Part shown: positions 8,201 to 14,044 of the stretch, piece after piece | How the letters are laid out: each line of letters begins with the position of its first letter | Numbering within the stretch: position 1 is the first letter of the stretch | Notes under the pieces: model-generated | Told to the model about the DNA's origin: nothing | What the model saw: the letters and a program-made list of their open reading frames with translations, nothing else | Databases searched by the model: none | Made by a program: the position numbers and the translations under genes | Assembly (NCBI GenBank): GCA_048173955.1 | Contig: DBEYOB010000168.1 | Span: 1-14,834 of the forward strand | Direction of reading: 5' to 3' | Source of the DNA: CAZUFB01 sp048173955 | Lineage (GTDB): Bacteria > Actinomycetota > Coriobacteriia > Coriobacteriales > UMGS124 | Length of the DNA: 14,834 nucleotides

Positions 8201-8292
8201 TGCGCGACGGCGACACCTCCCCGCGCCCCCGCTTCGGGGCGCGCTCGTGCGCCTACTGCTCAGTGACGGGCTGCCCCAAAAGGAGGGCATAG
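5257..8292 (+). CDS. addB: AddB-like helicase-nuclease subunit with degenerate nuclease site
   Basis: This 1011-residue partner of AddA is a member of the AddB/PD-(D/E)XK family, which processes double-strand breaks for RecA loading. No Walker A motif is visible near the N-terminus (VPHAAAQASACDAAV), so it should not be a motor. The C-terminal RecB-like nuclease fold is recognisable. It has YLSCPLRWFYE with C721, and C998-x2-C1001-x4-C1006 at the end; these are the four cysteines expected to hold the AddB iron-sulphur cluster. Catalytic residues have decayed: the motif-I histidine position (G-x3-H) is R750 in GSFSR, and the canonical DYK is GYR (G871, R873 in IIGYRGAV). D857 in GTVDRID remains. 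A 15-bp tandem duplication gives LDRWALDRWAL near residues 65-75. AAAGGAGG lies 6 nt before the ATG, 24 bp after dnaE. The C-terminus and context support AddB; the N-terminal two-thirds are divergent. Confidence 0.85.
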   Translation: MAARLRIVSVPHAAAQASACDAAVRSLLASGEPVARIAPSSARAALTARRLADEGAFTLGVPSTTLDRWALDRWALYGDGRRPVTGAQRRAAVMRALDTARAAHLATALPGMVDCVEDAVRTGAGSPAFEGALESGVARLSPAERELLDVCRTYGALLRDGGLLEAGSAMAGLAATMGDAGWAHLVLEGFSSLGDAEAALVVAAAAHRGATFVAELGDGPAGEAARLLAGRLEASCRDAGVAVERVDDAGDPHPPWTSGEIALLAGRLYRAGARKPIEATGDVRFCLPSGRYAEPELVARSIEALLREGIPPRGIAVACADPLGMADSVAPRMRDGRGRSVACRAQGGVPLTETGLGRLVAALVPLVEREHDRGSAPAPELRSFASDAARSPLSGISVEDALDLDRTWRGDRTASARSMLRDLCEAAARGSSEGADPLPDRTAPLAQAITRLREGDLSEACALLVAPLGGDAPADRLERSAGALLARYAAADRSLNPERAVASAHLSRLVSGLKVPTSWVCVSREDLAAQSGASVLESNPNAVEFCTYGQLSGRAFDAVVACDLTAEAASVGERSDALGALFDALGVHRGPTALQNQRRLLMDAVEASRSRIVFERCLQDPEAKGLRPSALFEEVVDCYRADPTSLEDLDRITGLPRDGSLPSSTLGEERFAELASPSLWTPASVPSPSSGIQLRPDVARSLYLCDDHSWTPSDLEVYLSCPLRWFYECRLPSKGIDAAFGPREMGSFSRRVLRTFHEAMAKRGTPRVRGGDDRPEWEPVLDACFSEALEQRAGSNPLVPVTPLEHERLETVRRNLIGCIERDALMPAGFVPTDHEWSFGDREPLVFGGIRLHGTVDRIDEDDAGHALIIGYRGAVGDDYNAPRAKRGQDPEEVDRLPQHCQALIYAAALQRLRPGTLAVGALYVSYNRARVKGFLDGSASCLSGFELVEDGMVGRTEDGKNGFQDLLSYLEQEVGEAMDRLRDGDTSPRPRFGARSCAYCSVTGCPKRRA

Positions 8293-8296
8293 ATAG

Positions 8297-11200
8297 ATGG
8301 ACCTGTCGACGCTCACCCCGGACCAACGAGACTGCGTCACACACGTGGACGGGCCGCTGCTCGTCTCGGCGGGCGCGGGCTCGGGCAAGACGCTCATGCT
8401 GACGAAGCGCATCGTCTACGCGCTCCTGCACCCCGAGGCAAGCGGCGTGCACGACATCGACGAGGTGCTCGCGATCACCTTCACCGAGCTCGCCGCGGGC
8501 GAGATCAAGTCCCGCGTGCGCGCCGGGCTGCGCGAGGAGGGCCTCGCCGAGGCGGCGCTCAAGGTGGACGCGTGCTGGATTAGCACGATCCACGGCATGT
8601 GCGCGCGCATTCTGCGCGAAAGCGCCTTCGACCTCGGACTCGACCCGCGCTTCTCCCTGCTCGACGACACCGACCGCGACCAGCTGATCGAAGACTGCGT
8701 CAACCGTGCCCTGGCGGAGGTCCGTACGGCGGACCCCGACGAGGGCGCGGCGGTCTCGCCCGCGTTCGCAGACCTGTTTGCCGAGTTCGAGAAGGCGGAC
8801 GGGTCGTCCTCCGTCGGGGAGATGGCGTCCGACCTCGTCAAGAAAGCCGCCAACATCCGCGGGGGGCTCGACGCCGTGGTCTGCCGCGACGCGCCCGAGC
8901 CCCGCGAAATCGCCGGCGACGTGCTCAGGGCCATGGAACGCTGCGATGCGGCGGCGCGCGAGGGCATCGCGCGCAACGGCAAGCAGAAGGACAAGTTCAC
9001 CCAGGCAGCGCGCGACGCCCTCGAGAACGAGGCGTGCGGAATGCCCGTCTTCGAGCGCCTTCAGGCGAACGCCGCCTGCGGCTACCGCGACGTGGCGGTC
9101 GCCCTGGCAAACGTCGACCTCTCGTTCGGAACCAACACCCGCAAGGAGCCCTATGCGACGGCGTACGCCCTGCTGAGGCAGGCCTGCATCGATGGGCGCC
9201 TCAACTGCGCGCTCGGCATCGCCCAGCCCGCGCGCGCCGAGCTCCTCGCGCTCGCCCGTCGCGTGCAGGAGCTCTTCCGAGCCGCAAAGGCCGAGCGGGG
9301 GACGCTCGACCAGGACGACCTGCTCCTCAGGACGCTCGACGCCTTCGAGACCCATCCCGACATCGAGGCGCGCTACCGCAACCGGTTCAAGCTCGTGATG
9401 GTCGACGAGTTCCAGGACACCAGCGCGATCCAGGTCGCCCTCATCGGGCATCTGACCGACGGCGACCGCCGCCTGTGCACCGTGGGGGACACCCAGCAGA
9501 GCATCTACCGCTTCCGCGGGGCCGACGTCGGCACCTATCGGGCGCACAAGCGCGCCATGCGCAGGCACGAGGGCAGCGGGGGCCTCTACCGCGAGCTCGG
9601 AAAAAACTTCCGCTCCCACGGCGACGTCATCGCGTTTGTGAACCGCGTGTTCGGCGATCCCGAGGTCTTCGGCAGTAGCGGCGAGTTCATCGAGCTCGAC
9701 TGGGTCGCCGACCACGCCGCGGCGAACCCCTTCCCCGACGTGGCCCGCATCGACGTGGTGGCGACCACCTGCCCCCGCGGCAAGGGCCTCGGGACCGAAG
9801 AGCGCCACCTGGTCGAGGCCGAGGCGATCGCCCGGCGCTTCGAGGGCCTCCACGCCGAGGCGCCCAACCGGCGCTGGGGCGACATGGTCGTCCTGCTCGG
9901 CACGATGAAGCGGGCAGACGTCTACGCCGCAACGCTGCGCGCCCACGGCATCCCCTGCATCGTGACCGGGGGCTCGGGCTTCTCCTGGACCCCCGAAGCC
10001 CAGGAGGTGGGGGCGCTTCTCGGCGCCGTCGCCAACCCCTGGGACGACGCGAGCCTGCGCGCCGCCCTGGGCGGCGCCGCGTTCGGCCTGGGCGCGGAAG
10101 AGCTCCTGAGGCTCGGCAGCGCCGACGATGGCGGCATGCGGCACCTGTGGCAAGGCTTGACCGAGGCGCGGGGCAAAGATTCCTCCGCCCGCGTCAGGCT
10201 CGCGGCGTCCCTGCTCGCGGACGCCGTCGATTCGGCGGCGCAGGCCGGGGCCTCCCGCACGCTGACCGACGTCGCCGTGTCGTCGGGATGGCTCGAGCGG
10301 CTCCAGGGGCAGGGCCCCCAGGGTATGGCGAGCGCCGCCAACGTCCTGAAGGCGATCAGGCTCGTCGAGTCGATAGAGAACGACCCCTCCTCGCCCCGCG
10401 GTGTTCCCGCCACGGCGGCGCGCTTCGCGCGCAAGCTCGAAGAAGGTTACAAGGACAAGCCCGGCTCGCTCATGACCGCCGGCCAGGACGCCGTGCGCAT
10501 CCTCACCGTGCACGCCTCGAAGGGCCTCGAGTTCCCCATCGTCGCCCTCGCCGACTTCTACGGGTTGCGCAGCGAGACGGGAAGGCTGCGCGTCGAGACG
10601 ACCGGGGACCGCATCTACCTGTCGCTGCTCCCCTCGGCAAGCGTCGCGGACGGCACCCCGCTCGAGGGCTTCCTCGAGCTTAAGCTCACCGACAAGCAGC
10701 GCGAGCGGCTCGTGGACGCCGGGCACATCGACGAGTCGGCCAGGCCGACCCCGCTCGACGCAGAAGACGCCGCAGACTTCCATCGCGCCGTCACCGCCGC
10801 CTCGAAGGCCGGGGAGTTCGGCGAGCTTCGCCGCAAGTTCTACGTCGGCGCCACGCGGCCGCGCGAGGCGCTCGTCCTCGCCGTCAACATGAACGACTCC
10901 TCAACCGGGCACTACCACGACGTGCTCGAAGACCTGCGGCGCGGGCTGTTCGGGCCGATGGGGGACTTCGCGACGGCACCCGAGGGGCTCGACTTCGGAG
11001 GCGCTCGTCGGGCGAGCGTCGAGCGCCTGCGGCTCGAACGGGACGCGGGCGGAACGCTGCTGGTGAACGGGATGCCGGCCGGCGAATTCCTCGCCCCCGG
11101 GATGCGGGAGTCCGCGGGCGACGCAGAGCGCGACGAGGCCGCACGCCCCTCCCCCGCGGCCGTACCCGAGGCCCCGCGTCCCGGCGAGCGGCTCGGCGAC

Positions 11201-12067
11201 CTTCTCCCCGTCAAGCGCGTGTGCAACCCGCTGCGCGCGGGGACGTTCTCGTACAGCAGCCTCGGACGCAGCGACTACGACGTCGCGCCGCCAACCGACC
11301 AGGACGAGGTCACGACCGGGCTCTCCCTTTCCGAGCCGGCCGCCATGGCCGAGACCGGCGAAGGCGGGACATGGGTTCCGGAGCCGACCGGCTCGGCGCA
11401 TTCGGAGGGCGCCGTGGCGTTCGGCTCGGCGTTGCACCAGTGCTGCCAGATCATGGCGGAGCGCCTTGCCGCCGCACGGCGCCCTAAAGACGGGGGCACG
11501 GCATGCGAAAGGGGCGGGGCGTTCGACCGGGGCACCTCGTTCGAGGAGCCCGACGAGGGGACCCTGCTCGCATGCCTGCGCACCTGGGGCGCGCCGGACG
11601 AGGGGCTGCCCGCCCTTGCCGAGGCCGTCCGCATGTGGGCGCGGTCCGAGGTCGCCGCCGAAGCGGCGCGCCACCGCGACCTCGTTCCCGAGGCGCCGCT
11701 GTATGTGGAGCTGCCTGGGCCCCAAGGGGAACCGACCTACCTCGAAGGGTCGATCGACCTGCTCTGCCACGACCACCTCGTGCCCCCGGCCGGCCAGACG
11801 GCGTTCGCCGTGGACTACAAGACGGGCGGAAGCGCTTCGGAAACGCCCGAGCGGCTGCAGGAGAAGCATCTGCTGCAGGCGACGTGCTATGCGTACGCGG
11901 TGCTCGCGCAGGGTTACGCCGCGGTCGAGCTCGCCTTCGTGCGCGTCCAACAGCGCGACCGCGAGCACCCCGACCAGCCGCAAACGGTGCGCTACCGGTT
12001 CGACCATGGCCAGCTGCAAGAACTCGCCGAACGGATTCGCGACGCGTACGCCCGCCGTGCAGACTGA
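8297..12067 (+). CDS. addA: AddA: UvrD-family helicase with active RecB-type nuclease domain
   Basis: AddA is the ATP-driven 3'-5' helicase and nuclease of the AddAB double-strand-break resection complex, 1256 residues, normal for the family. Superfamily 1A motifs are in order. Walker A is AGAGSGKT (K31). Motif Ia is AITFTELAAGEI and Ib is STIHGMCARIL. Walker B is VDEFQDTS (369-376), followed by GDTQQSIYRFRGAD (motif III) and KNFRS (motif IV). Motif V is ILTVHASKGLEFP (about 735-747) and motif VI is FYVGATRPRE (about 848-857). The C-terminal nuclease keeps all four catalytic positions: H1047 (GSALH), D1154 (EGSID), and D1173 and K1175 in DYKTG, followed by QATCYAYAV. The start lies 4 bp after addB, with GGAGGG 10 nt upstream inside the end of addB, indicating translational coupling. 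The stop codon lies in the loop of a long hairpin. Confidence 0.95.
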   Translation: MDLSTLTPDQRDCVTHVDGPLLVSAGAGSGKTLMLTKRIVYALLHPEASGVHDIDEVLAITFTELAAGEIKSRVRAGLREEGLAEAALKVDACWISTIHGMCARILRESAFDLGLDPRFSLLDDTDRDQLIEDCVNRALAEVRTADPDEGAAVSPAFADLFAEFEKADGSSSVGEMASDLVKKAANIRGGLDAVVCRDAPEPREIAGDVLRAMERCDAAAREGIARNGKQKDKFTQAARDALENEACGMPVFERLQANAACGYRDVAVALANVDLSFGTNTRKEPYATAYALLRQACIDGRLNCALGIAQPARAELLALARRVQELFRAAKAERGTLDQDDLLLRTLDAFETHPDIEARYRNRFKLVMVDEFQDTSAIQVALIGHLTDGDRRLCTVGDTQQSIYRFRGADVGTYRAHKRAMRRHEGSGGLYRELGKNFRSHGDVIAFVNRVFGDPEVFGSSGEFIELDWVADHAAANPFPDVARIDVVATTCPRGKGLGTEERHLVEAEAIARRFEGLHAEAPNRRWGDMVVLLGTMKRADVYAATLRAHGIPCIVTGGSGFSWTPEAQEVGALLGAVANPWDDASLRAALGGAAFGLGAEELLRLGSADDGGMRHLWQGLTEARGKDSSARVRLAASLLADAVDSAAQAGASRTLTDVAVSSGWLERLQGQGPQGMASAANVLKAIRLVESIENDPSSPRGVPATAARFARKLEEGYKDKPGSLMTAGQDAVRILTVHASKGLEFPIVALADFYGLRSETGRLRVETTGDRIYLSLLPSASVADGTPLEGFLELKLTDKQRERLVDAGHIDESARPTPLDAEDAADFHRAVTAASKAGEFGELRRKFYVGATRPREALVLAVNMNDSSTGHYHDVLEDLRRGLFGPMGDFATAPEGLDFGGARRASVERLRLERDAGGTLLVNGMPAGEFLAPGMRESAGDAERDEAARPSPAAVPEAPRPGERLGDLLPVKRVCNPLRAGTFSYSSLGRSDYDVAPPTDQDEVTTGLSLSEPAAMAETGEGGTWVPEPTGSAHSEGAVAFGSALHQCCQIMAERLAAARRPKDGGTACERGGAFDRGTSFEEPDEGTLLACLRTWGAPDEGLPALAEAVRMWARSEVAAEAARHRDLVPEAPLYVELPGPQGEPTYLEGSIDLLCHDHLVPPAGQTAFAVDYKTGGSASETPERLQEKHLLQATCYAYAVLAQGYAAVELAFVRVQQRDREHPDQPQTVRYRFDHGQLQELAERIRDAYARRAD

Positions 12068-12084
12068 AGGACGGCGGGCGTGCG
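12045..12084 (+). terminator. Long stem-loop enclosing the addA stop codon
   Basis: Fourteen base pairs, including one G-T wobble, form between 12045-12058 and 12071-12084, with a perfect 10-bp core (CGCCCGCCGT and ACGGCGGGCG). The 12-nt loop contains the addA TGA. No T-run follows; the next 75 nt are G-rich instead. It could protect the 3' end of the operon mRNA, pause polymerase for Rho, or act as a non-canonical terminator. The structure is directly visible; its role is inferred. Confidence 0.5.
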
Positions 12085-12323
12085 GGCGGACGGGCGGCGG
12101 CGAGGCGGGCGGCGGCTGTGCGGGCGGGAGGCGAGCAGGGCTGGCGGCGGCTGTGCGGTCTGACAGGTGTTAACTTTCTGAAAGCCTTGCAAGATTCATA
12201 ATAGCGACCTGCGATTTTAATCCTCGGAAGGCTAGTTTGCCGAGAAACTAACAGTTTGTCAGCCCGCACAGCCGAAACAGAGTTCCCGTGATACCGACAA
12301 TGCATGTACTCGCGAATACCTCG
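12085..12323. other. Non-coding stretch: G-rich tract then AT-richer DNA before the CRISPR array
   Basis: I see no credible gene here. The first part (to about 12160) is G-rich on the plus strand, with many GGC/GGG runs and a 16-bp direct repeat GGCGGCGGCTGTGCGG at 12108-12123 and 12143-12158. The rest (about 12165-12323) is clearly richer in A and T and has small inverted repeats such as TAGTTT-GCCGAG-AAACTA near 12234. This base-composition step marks the boundary between the repair operon and accessory DNA. Confidence 0.5.
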
Positions 12324-12717
12324 AAGAGCCACCCCATGCGCATGGGGAGCACCCGGCCGACGAGTGCCCTGACGTACTCGACGAGGGATCACCCCACATG
12401 TATGGGGAGCACCCGGTGTTTCCTCCAGTCTCCCTCGAGCCCGGGGGGTCATCCCCATACGCATGGGGAGCACTCCGAGGCGTCGGCGCGGGAGGCCCGC
12501 GCGCGGGGATCATCCCCATACGCATGGGGAGCACATGACCGCGCGGGGGGCGTACGGGTGCTCCATGGGATCATCCCCATACGCATGGGGAGCACCCAGA
12601 TGGGAGCCGGGCGGCATGTTTTTATCGGGGATCATCCCCATACGCATGGGGAGCACCGTGCGTATCTTCTCCTGGCCGTTCTGGTCCAGGGATCATCCCC
12701 ATACGCATGGGGAGCAC
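12324..12717 (-). CRISPR. Type I-E CRISPR array: 7 repeats, 6 spacers of 32 nt, no cas genes in window
   Basis: In the minus-strand (crRNA) direction the 29-nt repeat starts GTGCTCCCCATGCG and ends TATGGGGATGATCCC, with a CCCCAT-GCGT-ATGGGG hairpin. This is the I-E (Cas6e/Cse3-cleaved) repeat family. Repeats lie at 12324-12352, 12385-12412, 12445-12473, 12506-12534, 12567-12595, 12628-12656 and 12689-12717; the period is 61 nt. The four rightmost are identical. The next (12445) has one change, the next (12385) a 1-nt deletion plus three changes, and the last (12324) about six changes. Decay at the left end places the leader at the right, in agreement with repeat polarity. Spacers are 12353-12384, 12413-12444, 12474-12505, 12535-12566, 12596-12627 and 12657-12688. 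No two spacers are alike. The needed Cas proteins must be encoded elsewhere or be lost. Confidence 0.97.
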
Positions 12718-12860
12718 AGCTCTTCACCAGCCATTTAACCATGAATTCGCCTTCTTTTGCTTCACGTTCGCGTCCTCCCGTCACGCCCACCCAAAAATGA
12801 ATTGAAACCTTGCACGGGACTCCGAAAGTGTTATCCCCTGCATGAAAAGTACGAGAAAAG
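12718..12860 (-). promoter_or_regulatory. Putative CRISPR leader
   Basis: The sequence just right of the perfect repeats is AT-richer than the surrounding genome and lacks a convincing gene, as expected of a leader that carries the array promoter and the integration signals read by Cas1-Cas2. On the minus strand it includes GGTTAAATGGCTGGTGAAG next to the first repeat, and GATAAC near 12825 that could be a weak -10. The outer boundary is uncertain. Confidence 0.6.
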
Positions 12861-12995
12861 CTCGAATCATTGCGGTCAATCGATTACCGATTCGATCGAT
12901 CGACTTTGGATGCAAAACCACTCGCCGCAAGGCGTACGCGTCCTAATCGCTCCGCCTATTTCGCAAACACTTCGAAGGAATCCGGCTTTAACCCG

Positions 12996-13217
12996 ATGGG
13001 GTTCGCACCGGAGGTGCAAATAGCATCGAGCGCGATAACCGACAAGGCGAGGTCGAACGACGCCCGCGCGATGTACAGGGCGATGGCCATCAAGCTGGCC
13101 GAACGCCTGGACGCCACGCAGAGTGCCCGCGAAGCGGCGACGCTGAGCAAGGAGCTGAGGGAAGTTCACAAAAGCTGGCGCTTATGGGGCGCAGGAAACG
13201 GTAGCGCACCGGGCTGA
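12996..13217 (+). CDS. Small helical hypothetical protein, possibly phage-derived
   Basis: The 73-residue product is of unknown function. Residues 16-64 look like a genuine protein: two amphipathic helices, the first running through ARAMYRAMAIKLAERLDA and the second through AREAATLSKELREVHKSW, with alternating charged and aliphatic residues. This composition recalls small actinobacterial phage proteins next to terminase genes, but I cannot name a family. The frame stays open upstream to a TTG at 12870, yet that extension does not look coding. Neither the ATG at 12996 nor a GTG at 13014 has a well-spaced Shine-Dalgarno (AAGGAA lies 15 nt before the ATG), so the start is uncertain. It lies between the CRISPR leader and tRNA-Val on the opposite strand to both. 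A 9-bp tandem repeat (GGGCTGAAC, 13211-13228) covers its stop. It may be a remnant. Confidence 0.4.
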   Translation: MGFAPEVQIASSAITDKARSNDARAMYRAMAIKLAERLDATQSAREAATLSKELREVHKSWRLWGAGNGSAPG

Positions 13218-13244
13218 ACGGGCTGAACGTCGGCACTTCGGTGG

Positions 13245-13268
13245 GCGTCCCGCGTCGTTGCGGGGCGT
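13245..13268 (+). terminator. Possible weak terminator after the small ORF
   Basis: GTCCCGC (13247-13253) pairs with GCGGGGC (13260-13266) around the loop GTCGTT, extendable by one C-G pair and one wobble. Only a short, interrupted T-rich run (ATTTCG) follows further on, so it is a weak candidate. The rest of 13218-13356 shows nothing I can assign. Confidence 0.25.
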
Positions 13269-13356
13269 GCTCCCATTTCGCTGCTCCGACAAAGTGGCGC
13301 GGCGAGTGAAGTCAAAATGCATGACACGCACATGGCGCCCCGCCTGGTGCCCCAAC

Positions 13357-13375
13357 AAAAAGGCCGGGCGGGCCT
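13357..13375 (-). terminator. Rho-independent terminator of tRNA-Val
   Basis: On the minus strand AGGCC-CGCCC-GGCCT (13375 to 13361) forms a 5-bp GC-rich stem, with a run of five T residues ending at 13357. It lies 25 nt past the encoded CCA of the tRNA, as expected for a single-gene tRNA transcript. Confidence 0.7.
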
Positions 13376-13399
13376 ACCCCGTCCGACCTGCAATTTCGA

Positions 13400-13475
13400 T
13401 GGTGGGCGATGAGGGATTCGAACCCCCGGCCTTGTGCGTGTAAGGCACCTGCGCTAGCCGCTGCGCCAATCGCCC
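13400..13475 (-). tRNA. tRNA-Val (anticodon UAC), CCA encoded
   Basis: The 76-nt gene folds as a standard cloverleaf. The acceptor GGGCGAT pairs with ATCGCCC, and the D-arm stem is GCGC/GCGC. The anticodon loop CTTACAC carries TAC and sits between GGTGC and GCACA, with one G-A mismatch at the outer pair. The T arm is GGGGG-TTCGAAT-CCCTC with one G-T pair, followed by discriminator A and an encoded CCA. The anticodon UAC reads valine GUA/GUG codons. A TACACT hexamer at 13495-13490 could be its -10, about 15 nt upstream. A terminator follows it. Confidence 0.96.
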
Positions 13476-13563
13476 GGTGATGGGAAGCCAGTGTACCATA
13501 GCGGCGGCCCGCCAAACCGAGACTGAAGCAATTCCCACAACCTCGTGCTCAGCGGACCCAAAC

Positions 13564-13932
13564 TTACCTGCCCCCCGCCAGCCGCTCCTTGGCCCGGTCC
13601 GCCAAGTCACCGAAGGCGTCCTTGGCCTTTTCCGCCGCCTCCCCTACCGCTTCGCCGGTGACGGCCGCCGCGCCCCGCACCACAGACCCGACCTCATCGA
13701 GGGTCACCTTGCCGTCGCCGTCGATGTCCAGCGCATCGTGAACCTCGCGAGCTGCGGCGACCGCAGCATCTTTAGTCTCGATGATACGACCGGCACCCGC
13801 ATTCACCACGTCGTCGAACGAGACTTTGCCGTCCCCGTCGACATCGAGGGCCGCTCGGGCGCGGCCGACGACACCGTCGACAGCCTGCTGCCCCTTTTCC
13901 GCCAGCTCGGTCGAGGTCTCTCCGATGTCCAT
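13564..13932 (-). CDS. Small cytoplasmic protein with two EF-hand calcium-binding loops
   Basis: The 122-residue protein has two canonical 12-residue EF-hand loops: DVDGDGKVSFDD (30-41) and DIDGDGKVTLDE (69-80). Each has Asp at positions 1, 3 and 5, Gly at 6, a hydrophobic at 8 and an acidic residue at 12 (D41, E80), so both should bind calcium. The loops lie in a tandem repeat with a period of about 39 residues. The N-terminus (MDIGETSTELAEKGQQ) has no signal peptide or membrane segment, and the C-terminal third (EAVGEAAEKAKDAFGDLAD) is a charged amphipathic helix that could mediate self-association. GGAAGGG lies 7 nt before the ATG. A possible promoter, TTGAGC-N18-TAGATA, lies immediately upstream. 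The role (calcium buffer, sensor or structural) is unknown. The loops resemble dockerin repeats, but no cellulosome context or secretion signal supports that. Confidence 0.85.
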   Translation of the reverse strand: MDIGETSTELAEKGQQAVDGVVGRARAALDVDGDGKVSFDDVVNAGAGRIIETKDAAVAAAREVHDALDIDGDGKVTLDEVGSVVRGAAAVTGEAVGEAAEKAKDAFGDLADRAKERLAGGR

Positions 13933-14044
13933 ACCGTTTCCCTTCCGCTATCTACGGCAACCTGCCGCAACCGCTCAAGGACGCAGGAGGCATCCCCGAG
14001 CGCTTCGCCTTATGGTGCTGCTACCCATTTCGCGCTGAACGAAT

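Noticed and set aside
8051..10783. 910-codon minus-strand frame opposite addA
   Set aside because: Antisense shadow of addA, with no recognisable domain or ribosome-binding site.
12259..12800. Open frames through the CRISPR array giving repeated SPYAWG and PHTHGEH peptides
   Set aside because: They are translations of the repeats; the 61-nt period is CRISPR structure, not a repeat protein.
12831..12838. TTATCCCC as a DnaA box near a possible origin
   Set aside because: A single imperfect 8-mer, with no cluster, no dnaA or dnaN nearby and no AT-rich unwinding region.
12718..12900. Residual cas1/cas2 coding sequence upstream of the leader
   Set aside because: Translations of the minus strand show no Cas1 or Cas2 motifs and contain several stops.
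12876..13169. Minus-strand ORF containing GAIRTRTP, resembling antisense-tRNA peptides
   Set aside because: The underlying DNA lacks a T-arm GTTCGAATC and no cloverleaf can be drawn, so neither a tRNA nor a protein is supported.
13258..13515. ORFs across the tRNA, one ending GDEGFEPPALCV
   Set aside because: Classic spurious translation of a tRNA T-arm in antisense.
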